Part shown: positions 59,065 to 64,000 of the stretch, piece by piece
Layout: every line of letters starts with the position of its first letter
Numbering within the stretch: the stretch's first letter is position 1
Origin: Streptomyces xanthophaeus
GTDB taxonomy: Bacteria; Actinomycetota; Actinomycetes; Streptomycetales; Streptomycetaceae
Length of the DNA stretch: 64,000 nt
Direction: 5' to 3'
NCBI RefSeq assembly: GCF_030440515.1
Contig: NZ_CP076543.1
Location: 7,169,001 to 7,233,000, forward strand
Position numbers and translations under genes: made by a program
The notes under the pieces: model-generated
What the model was told of the DNA's origin: nothing
The model's input: only the letters and a program-made list of their open reading frames with translations
Databases searched by the model: none

Positions 59065-60444
59065 GTGAGCAGCGACGACGACGTACGCGACGCAGACGCA
59101 GGCGCGGGCGCGGGCATGGACGCAGGAGCGGGCATGGACGCGGGCGCAGAAGCAGGCGGTGGCACGGGCACGGGCACGGGGCGGGACGCCCAGCGGGCGG
59201 GCGACGAGACGGGCGACGAGGCGGCCGGGGAGACCGGCGAGGTGTGGGACGTGGTCGTGGTCGGGGCGGGACCTGCCGGGTCCTCGGCCGCGTACGCGGC
59301 GGCGACGGCCGGGCGGCGCGTCCTGCTGCTGGAGAAGGCCGAACTGCCCCGCTACAAGACCTGCGGCGGCGGCATCATCGGCCCCTCGCGTGACGCACTG
59401 CCCCCCGGCTTCGTGCTGCCCTTCAAGGACCGCATCCACGCGGTCACCTTCTCGATGGACGGGAAGCTGACCCGCACCCGGCGCTCGAAGCACATGCTGT
59501 TCGGGCTCATCAACCGTCCGGAGTTCGACGCCGGCCTGGTCGCCGAGGCGGAGAAGGCCGGCGCGACCGTCCGTACGGGTACGGCCGTGGCCCGCGTCGA
59601 ACAGCACGGGGCGGCCGTTCCCGACCGGCGCACCGTCGCCGTGGTGCTCGCCGACGGGGAGACCGTGCTGGCCCGCGCGGTGGTCGGCGCGGACGGCAGC
59701 GCGAGCCGGATCGGCGCGCACGTCGGGGTGGAGATGGACCAGGTGGACCTGGGCCTGGAGGCGGAGATCCCCGTCCCCGAGACGGTCGCGGAGGACTGGA
59801 AGGGGCGGGTGCTGATCGACTGGGGCCCGCTGCCCGGCAGTTACGGCTGGGTCTTCCCCAAGGGCGACACCCTGACCGTCGGGGTCATCTCGGCCAAGGG
59901 CGAGGGCGCCGCGACCAAGCGCTACCTGGACGACTTCATCGCCCGGCTGGGTCTCGCCGGCTTCGAACCGGCCGTCTCCTCCGGGCACCTGACCCGCTGC
60001 CGCAAGCCCGATTCGCCGCTCTCGCGCGGCCGGGTGCTGGTGGCGGGCGACGCGGCCGGACTGCTGGAGCCGTGGACCCGGGAGGGCATCTCCTTCGCGC
60101 TGCGCTCCGGGCGGCTGGCGGGGGAGTGGGCGGTGAAGATCTCCGAGGCGCAGGACGCGGTGGACGCGCGCCGCCAGGCCCTCAACTACGCCTTCGCGGT
60201 GAAGGCCGGGCTGGGCGTGGAGATGGGGGTCGGCACGCGGATGCTGCACCTCTTCGAGGCCAAGCCGCGGCTGCTGCACGCGGCGATCACCGGCTTCGGC
60301 CCGGCGTGGCGGGCGTTCGCCCGGATCACGCGGGGCTCGACGACGCTGGCCGACCTGGTGCGTACGTACCCGCTGGCCCGCAAGGCGCTGCACATGATGG
60401 ACGCCCGGCAGGCGGCGGCCCGCAGCGGCGGCGGCCAGGGCTAG
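59065..60444 (+). CDS. Geranylgeranyl reductase-family flavoprotein
   Basis: A 459-aa FAD-dependent oxidoreductase. VVVVGAGPAGSSAAYAAA is the FAD dinucleotide motif, with KTCGGGIIGPS, VVGADGSASRIG and LVAGDAAGLLEPWTREGISFALRSGRLA, as in geranylgeranyl reductases that saturate isoprenoid double bonds (for example in menaquinone or phospholipid chains). Oddity: the first 55-60 residues are an Asp/Ala/Gly/Thr-rich low-complexity extension encoded by short repeats (AGAGMDAGAGMDAGAE). GTG at 59065 has AGGAG 11 nt upstream; a later in-frame start would remove the extension. Confidence 0.92.
   Translation: MSSDDDVRDADAGAGAGMDAGAGMDAGAEAGGGTGTGTGRDAQRAGDETGDEAAGETGEVWDVVVVGAGPAGSSAAYAAATAGRRVLLLEKAELPRYKTCGGGIIGPSRDALPPGFVLPFKDRIHAVTFSMDGKLTRTRRSKHMLFGLINRPEFDAGLVAEAEKAGATVRTGTAVARVEQHGAAVPDRRTVAVVLADGETVLARAVVGADGSASRIGAHVGVEMDQVDLGLEAEIPVPETVAEDWKGRVLIDWGPLPGSYGWVFPKGDTLTVGVISAKGEGAATKRYLDDFIARLGLAGFEPAVSSGHLTRCRKPDSPLSRGRVLVAGDAAGLLEPWTREGISFALRSGRLAGEWAVKISEAQDAVDARRQALNYAFAVKAGLGVEMGVGTRMLHLFEAKPRLLHAAITGFGPAWRAFARITRGSTTLADLVRTYPLARKALHMMDARQAAARSGGGQG
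59096..59190 (+). repeat. Low-complexity repeat inside the flavoprotein gene
   Basis: Imperfect direct repeats (GCATGGACGCAGGAGCGG / GCATGGACGCGGGCGCAG; GGCACGGGCACGGGCACG) encode the Asp/Ala/Gly/Thr-rich extension. Repeats of this kind can change length by slippage while staying in frame. Confidence 0.7.
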
Positions 60445-60493
60445 CCCGTGTTTCTCTGACGGGTTCGTCAGCTGACCGGACATCTCCGTCCGG

Positions 60494-60577
60494 TTGGTGA
60501 TCACAGATGCGAGGTGGGACCGGATCGAGCCGTTGATGCCGGCCGATCCGGTCCGCGGCAGACACTGGGCCGGCCGA
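60494..60577 (+). pseudogene. IS5-type transposase N-terminal remnant
   Basis: The translation VITDARWDRIEPLMPADP then VRGRHWA matches the conserved N-terminus of IS5-family transposases. Homology stops near 60577. A short reading FRTAAILIRARR-stop at about 60590-60630, in another frame, could be the other end of the same element, suggesting an internal deletion. The upstream GGTTCGTCAGCTGACCGGA may contain the terminal repeat. Confidence 0.6.
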
Positions 60578-60634
60578 CGGCCTCGGTTCGTTCCGTACCG
60601 CCGCCATCCTCATCCGGGCACGACGATGACCACG

Positions 60635-61093
60635 CTAAAGGCCCAGGGCGTGGGCGAAGGCCGAGAAAGTGGGCGTGACCAGGCGCCACTCGCACCGGCG
60701 GGGGTTCGTCCAGAAGTCGCTGCCCACCACGCGGGGATCGGAGGGATCTGTGCGGTAGTCCAGCGCCAGGGCCACGTCGTCCCCGGCGTGGCGGTTGACG
60801 GCGACGAGGACTGCCTGCTCGACATCCAGCCAGGGCAGTTCGACCGCGGCCTGCTGACTGCTGCCCCGCATTTCGCGGAACAGGGCAGAAGAGCGCGCAT
60901 CGTCCGCGAAGCGGTCCATGGACCGGGATTCCCTCGTCATCTGCTCCGTGTTCGCAAGGATGTCGAGTGGTTCCTCGAACCACGGAATCAGCCTTGCCAT
61001 CTCCGCGTCCCCGGGATGACGCCACCGGCCTTGGCGGAGCAGTGACGTCAGCTGCACAGGCAGGACCAGCCCGCGGACCATGGTGTTCTCCAT
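60635..61093 (-). CDS. SUKH (SMI1/KNR4)-like protein
   Basis: A 152-aa protein whose C-terminal half (DDVALALDYRTDP, then PRVVGSDFW, CEWRLVTPTFSAFAHALGL) looks like the SMI1/KNR4 (SUKH) fold, many members of which are immunity proteins of toxin systems. The N-terminal part has AEMARLIPWFEEPLDIL. The assignment is from pattern, without a search. There is no toxin gene beside it; the IS remnant downstream may have removed one. Two ATGs (61093, 61081) are possible. Confidence 0.6.
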   Translation of the reverse strand: MENTMVRGLVLPVQLTSLLRQGRWRHPGDAEMARLIPWFEEPLDILANTEQMTRESRSMDRFADDARSSALFREMRGSSQQAAVELPWLDVEQAVLVAVNRHAGDDVALALDYRTDPSDPRVVGSDFWTNPRRCEWRLVTPTFSAFAHALGL

Positions 61094-61131
61094 GCGGGAC
61101 AGCGTGTCACGCCCGCTGGGGCGGGCCGGCC

Positions 61132-61171
61132 GGATACCGGGTCAGCCGGACACCGGGTCAGCCGGACACCG
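61132..61171. repeat. 16-bp tandem repeat
   Basis: GGACACCGGGTCAGCC is repeated about 2.5 times (first copy GGATACC...). The last copy overlaps the stop and last codons of the Ddn-family gene. Confidence 0.85.
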
Positions 61172-61616
61172 TGATCCGGAAGACCGGGTGGTCGCCGGCG
61201 GCCGCCTGCAGTTCGGCGTCGGAGGACTTGGCGGTGACCCCCTGGAAGAACCGGTTGACCTCCCAGCCCCACTTCTCCAGGTAGGTGCGCAGGACGGCGG
61301 CCTTCTGCACCGGGTCGGTGATCTCCGTGACGGTGAACGCGCGCACCTTGCGCCCCACGCGCAGCTCGCCGCCGCCCGCCACCCGCATGTTGCGGACCCA
61401 CTGGGAGTGGCCGCGGGCCGAGACCAGGTACTGGGCGCCCTCGTAGGTGTGCGGGTTGACCGGGATCCGCTGCATCTCTCCGGACTTGCGGCCGCGCACC
61501 GACAGCTCGGCGCTGCCGGCTAGGCTGATGCCGAAGCGGGCCAGCTTGCCGAAGAGCGCGTTGAAGCGGGTCTCGAACGGGGTCGCCTGGGCGTAGTACG
61601 GGGTGGGCGCGTTCAT
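61158..61616 (-). CDS. Deazaflavin (F420)-dependent nitroreductase-family protein
   Basis: A 152-aa split-barrel protein of the Ddn / F420-dependent quinone reductase family: VRGRKSGEMQRIPVNPHTYEGAQYLVSARGHSQWVRNMRVAGGGELRVGRK contains the F420-binding Lys/Ser and the SxxSxWVxNxxA-type motif. It uses F420H2 to reduce quinones or nitro compounds. ATG at 61616 has GGAGG 5 nt upstream. It is divergent from a TetR regulator, with repeated operators between them. Confidence 0.92.
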   Translation of the reverse strand: MNAPTPYYAQATPFETRFNALFGKLARFGISLAGSAELSVRGRKSGEMQRIPVNPHTYEGAQYLVSARGHSQWVRNMRVAGGGELRVGRKVRAFTVTEITDPVQKAAVLRTYLEKWGWEVNRFFQGVTAKSSDAELQAAAGDHPVFRITVSG

Positions 61617-61646
61617 CGTGACCTCCGGGGCCGCTTTCTTCATTGA

Positions 61647-61712
61647 GAGAGCACTGCTCTCGCTTGAGAGCAGTGTGCACGGATCGGTGCGCCAAAGCAA
61701 GAGCAGTGCTCT
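61647..61712. promoter_or_regulatory. TetR operator cluster between ddn-like and tetR genes
   Basis: GAGAGCA-C-TGCTCTC (61647-61661) and AGAGCA-G-TGCTCT (61700-61712) are perfect palindromes with the same AGAGCA half-site; a third half-site AGAGCAGTG lies at 61667-61675. Both lie in the 157-bp divergent region, ideal for joint repression. Confidence 0.8.
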
Positions 61713-61773
61713 CGAAATGGAGCGGCAGTCCGTTTCCTGGGCAGTGCTCCGTTCGCGTGGCAGACTGACCCGC

Positions 61774-62472
61774 ATGAACACCGTGCGAGGGGCCAGGGAA
61801 CGGGCCCGCATCGAGGTCACCGCCGCCATCAAGGACGAGGCGCGCCGCATGCTCGCGGCCGAGGGTGCCGCCAAGCTCTCCCTGCGCGCCGTCGCCCGCG
61901 AGCTGGGCATGGTCTCCTCCGCCCTCTACCGGTACTTCCCCAGCCGGGACGAACTGCTCACCGCCCTCATCATCGACGCGTACGACAGCGTCGGCGCGGC
62001 CGCCGAGGCGGCCGACGCCCATGCCCGCGCCGCCGGGGCCCCGCCCCGCGCCCGCTGGATCGCGGTCTGCGAGGCCGTCCGTACCTGGGCGCTGGAGCAC
62101 CCGCACGAGTACGCCCTCATCTACGGTTCCCCGGTTCCCGGCTACAGCGCCCCCATCGACACCGTGGGTCCGGCCTCCCGCGTCGCCAACACGTTCATCG
62201 GCATCCTCCGCACCGCGTACGAGGGCCCCGGCCTCGCCCTCCCGCCGCTGCCGCCCGCCCTGCGCCCCGAGGCCGACCGGATGACCGCCGACTTCGCCGT
62301 GGGTCTGCCCCCGGCGGTCACCGCCGCTCTGGTCGCCTCCTGGGCCCAGTTGGTCGGGCTGGTGTCCTTCGAACTGTTCGGCCAGTTCAACCGGGTCGTC
62401 GAGGACCGTGCCGCCTTCTTCGCGCACGCCGCCGACCAGCTCGCGCACGGGGTCGGACTGCCGGCCGTTTGA
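61774..62472 (+). CDS. TetR-family regulator with WHG domain
   Basis: A 232-aa TetR regulator: EVTAAIKDEARRMLAAEGAAKLSLRAVARELGMVSSALYRYFPSRDELLTALI is the N-terminal HTH. The C-terminal domain, with AVCEAVRTWALEHPHEYALIYGSPVPGY and SWAQLVGLVSFELFGQFN, matches the WHG-type ligand domain. ATG at 61774 has no strong ribosome-binding site. It is divergent from the Ddn-like gene, which it probably represses through the AGAGCA palindromes. Confidence 0.94.
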   Translation: MNTVRGARERARIEVTAAIKDEARRMLAAEGAAKLSLRAVARELGMVSSALYRYFPSRDELLTALIIDAYDSVGAAAEAADAHARAAGAPPRARWIAVCEAVRTWALEHPHEYALIYGSPVPGYSAPIDTVGPASRVANTFIGILRTAYEGPGLALPPLPPALRPEADRMTADFAVGLPPAVTAALVASWAQLVGLVSFELFGQFNRVVEDRAAFFAHAADQLAHGVGLPAV

Positions 62473-62500
62473 CGGGCGGGCGGCGGCGCGGACCGCCGGC

Positions 62501-62581
62501 GGACGCCCGGGAGGGCCGGGACGCCCGGGACGCCCGGGAGGGCCGGGTGGCCCGGGAGGCCCAAGAGGCCCGGGAGGTCGT
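62501..62581. repeat. 9-bp degenerate tandem repeats
   Basis: About nine units of a CGGGAGGCC-like 9-mer (CGGGACGCC, CGGGAGGGC, CGGGTGGCC, CGGGAGGCC and others). The array lies between tetR and the spherulin-4 gene. In several frames it reads as Gly-X-Y. Confidence 0.8.
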
Positions 62582-62647
62582 GGTGATCAGCGAGGTCCTG
62601 GAGATCCAGGAGATTCACATGATGAGGGGACGGCTCGCTCTTCTGTT

Positions 62648-62663
62648 CCTCATACGAATGAGG
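62648..62663 (+). promoter_or_regulatory. Short hairpin upstream of the spherulin-4 gene
   Basis: CCTCAT-ACGA-ATGAGG is a perfect 6-bp stem with a 4-nt loop; GTTCA-GCCT-TGAAC follows at 62667-62680. TTGAAC (about 62675) could be a -35 but no good -10 follows. Confidence 0.3.
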
Positions 62664-62738
62664 GCGGTTCAGCCTTGAACGATGGGCCGCCCGTCTAGTG
62701 TTCCTCGGGTCGCCCCCGCCTCCGCCGAAGGAACGTTC

Positions 62739-63686
62739 ATGCCTCGCGCCGTGAAGGCCTTGTACGCCGCCCTGGTCGCTGCCTTATTGGCAGCATCGGC
62801 GCCCGCCATCATCGCCGCGGCACGCGACGCTTCCCAGCAGGCCGCCCCGCCGGCGCCCAACCCGCCCCCCACCCCCCGCACGCCCGGCGTCCGGGGCCTG
62901 GAGATCGCCGTCCCCGCGTACGTCTGGGCGAACGACCCCATGCTGACCGACCTCACCGCCACCGCTCCGGCCCCCTCGGTGGTCGTACTGAACCCGGGCA
63001 ACGGCGACTCCCCGTTCGACGGCCCCTGGCGGGCCCGCGCCGACGCACTGCGCACCCGTACCACCTCAACCGGCGAGAAGACCCGGGTGCTCGGCTACGT
63101 CCACACCGACCACGGCAACCGCGACATCGCCGCGGCCAAGGCCTCCGTCGACAACTACCTCAAGACCCCCGACGGCCGCCTCCACGTCGACGGCATCTTC
63201 TTCGACGTCGTCAGCCGCGACTGCGGCCCCGCCAACGCCACCCGCGACTACTACGCCGATCTGCGCCGCTACGTCCAGGACGCCATGGACGCCGCCGACC
63301 CGGCCGCCCCCGACCTCGTCGTCAACAACCCCGGCACCGCCATAGCCGACTGCTACCTGGAGCCGGGCCACCGCACCGCGGACGTCTTCGTCACGTTCGA
63401 GGACACGTACGCCGCGTACACCGGCGCCGGCTGGCTCGGCGGCAACGTCTTCGACCACCTCTCCGGCTACCGCTCCGGCGCCGAACTCGACCCGAGCGGC
63501 ACGGCGTTCTGGCACCTGGTCCACGACGTCCCCGACCCCGGGGCGATGCGCGCCACCCTGCGTACGGCCTTCGACCGCGGCGCGGGCTACGCGTACGCGA
63601 CCAGCGCGATCATGCCCAACCCCTGGAACGCGGGCCCGACATGGAAGTACCGCACCCAGACCACGTACGCGGCCACCCTCGGCTGA
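62739..63686 (+). CDS. Secreted spherulation-specific family 4 protein
   Basis: A 315-aa protein with a signal peptide or N-terminal anchor (PRAVKALYAALVAALLAASA), a Pro/Ala linker (about 32-50) and a TIM-barrel-like spherulin-4 domain: IAVPAYVWANDPML, SVVVLNPGNGDS, RVLGYVHTDHGNRD, VDGIFFDVVSRDCG and FVTFEDTYAAY. In this family the Asp/Glu residues resemble glycoside hydrolase active sites, and polysaccharide hydrolysis is likely but not proven. ATG at 62739 has GAAGGA 6 nt upstream; the longer frame (62682) lacks a good start. Confidence 0.88.
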   Translation: MPRAVKALYAALVAALLAASAPAIIAAARDASQQAAPPAPNPPPTPRTPGVRGLEIAVPAYVWANDPMLTDLTATAPAPSVVVLNPGNGDSPFDGPWRARADALRTRTTSTGEKTRVLGYVHTDHGNRDIAAAKASVDNYLKTPDGRLHVDGIFFDVVSRDCGPANATRDYYADLRRYVQDAMDAADPAAPDLVVNNPGTAIADCYLEPGHRTADVFVTFEDTYAAYTGAGWLGGNVFDHLSGYRSGAELDPSGTAFWHLVHDVPDPGAMRATLRTAFDRGAGYAYATSAIMPNPWNAGPTWKYRTQTTYAATLG

Positions 63687-63704
63687 GGGCCGTCACCGGG
63701 CGAA

Positions 63705-64000
63705 TCAGGGCCGGCCCAGGCCGCCGTCGCTCCGCAGGAGCTGGGCGTTGATCCAGTCCCCCTCGGGGGAGCAGAGGAACGTGACGAGGTTCGCGCAGTC
63801 CTGCGGCACACCGAGGCGTCCCAGGGGAGTCGAACGGATCAGGTCCGCCTTCTGCTCCTCGCCCATCCACCCGGTGTCGGTCGGACCGGGATCGATCGCG
63901 TTGCAGGTCACTCCCAGGTGGGCGAACTCGTGGGCGGCGGCCGTCGTGATCCGGTCCAGCGCGCCCTTGCTCGCTCCGTACGGCAGGTTGCCGGCGGTGT
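63705..64000 (-). CDS. SDR-family oxidoreductase (partial)
   Basis: C-terminal about 98 residues of a short-chain dehydrogenase; the N-terminus with its cofactor motif is beyond the window. Y-GAS-K (YGASKGALDRIT) is the catalytic pair, and VTCNAIDPGPTDTGWM is the family PG motif. The end, LVTFLCSPEGDWINAQLLRSDGG, is the classical SDR C-terminus. It converges on the spherulin-4 gene with an 18-bp gap. Confidence 0.93.
   Translation of the reverse strand, partial: TAGNLPYGASKGALDRITTAAAHEFAHLGVTCNAIDPGPTDTGWMGEEQKADLIRSTPLGRLGVPQDCANLVTFLCSPEGDWINAQLLRSDGGLGRP

Noticed and set aside
57301..60504. Minus-strand ORF of 1067 codons
   Set aside because: It runs antisense to the flavoprotein and out of frame through the M20 gene; low-complexity Arg/Ala/Gly translation.
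62142..62618. Collagen-like small protein on the minus strand
   Set aside because: The Gly-X-Y pattern comes from a 9-bp tandem repeat and the rest is antisense to tetR; no start signals.
1..64000. CRISPR arrays, tRNA or rRNA genes
   Set aside because: No regularly spaced repeats, cloverleaf or rRNA-like conserved sequence was noticed on reading; this was by eye, and a dedicated scan would be needed to exclude a single tRNA.

Overview
The window is very GC-rich, with most codons ending in G or C. It carries two SARP/AfsR regulators, a cytochrome P450 with its own redox partners, an F420-type (Ddn) protein, a bacterial NO synthase and many GTG starts. All of this fits a Streptomyces or close relative, on a linear-chromosome segment where a specialised-metabolite locus meets ordinary house-keeping and stress genes. 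I see no CRISPR array, rRNA or tRNA. The only mobile DNA recognised is a short transposase remnant near 60.5 kb.

Region 1 (1-13 kb) is the edge of a biosynthetic cluster that continues left of the window. It holds, on the minus strand, an NRPS opening with a heterocyclisation (Cy) domain followed by an adenylation domain; a short SARP with an NB-ARC domain; a divergent 73-aa secreted peptide ending in a repeated DMPWG motif; a P450 / ferredoxin reductase / ferredoxin operon; a full-length AfsR-like SARP; and a MarR regulator divergent from a FUSC-type membrane transporter. The last two could mark export or self-protection.

Region 2 (13-24.7 kb) holds a HelD/HelR-like RNA polymerase-associated helicase, a GNAT enzyme, a stand-alone NO synthase oxygenase, a 6-phosphogluconolactonase-like propeller, a CbiX-like chelatase, a BNR-repeat protein with uracil-DNA glycosylase, a wax-ester synthase, and an Old Yellow Enzyme. 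The OYE and a nearby ArsR regulator share a 9-bp operator motif.

Region 3 (24.7-44.5 kb) is mostly surface and membrane functions: a SpaA-fold secreted protein, an adrenodoxin-reductase homologue, a DUF305 lipoprotein, an LVIVD-repeat secreted protein, PAP2, an M56 peptidase, a glycerophosphodiesterase-like protein with degenerate metal ligands, PadR with a luciferase-like monooxygenase, a DUF6421/SDR/threonine aldolase operon, a transglutaminase-like protein on a probably leaderless transcript, an MFS/CGNR pair, an alginate lyase-like protein, a duplicated-motif secreted protein and a PlsC acyltransferase.

Region 4 (44.5-64 kb) carries thioredoxin, a flavin reductase behind a cysteine leader peptide with an attenuator-like hairpin, etfBA, a membrane Ser/Thr kinase behind a very long hairpin, an HpcH-like aldolase with a clear promoter and operator, an XRE-WD40 protein, LacI, a P-loop/Nudix fusion, a frameshifted TetR, a metallo-beta-lactamase-fold hydrolase with a 23-bp palindrome upstream, an M20 dipeptidase, a geranylgeranyl-reductase-like flavoprotein, a SUKH-like protein beside the IS remnant, a Ddn/TetR pair with repeated operators, a spherulin-4-like protein and a partial SDR cut by the window end.

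The most distinctive parts are the DMPWG peptide inside the P450/NRPS locus and a series of small regulators, each with a palindromic operator visible beside its target.
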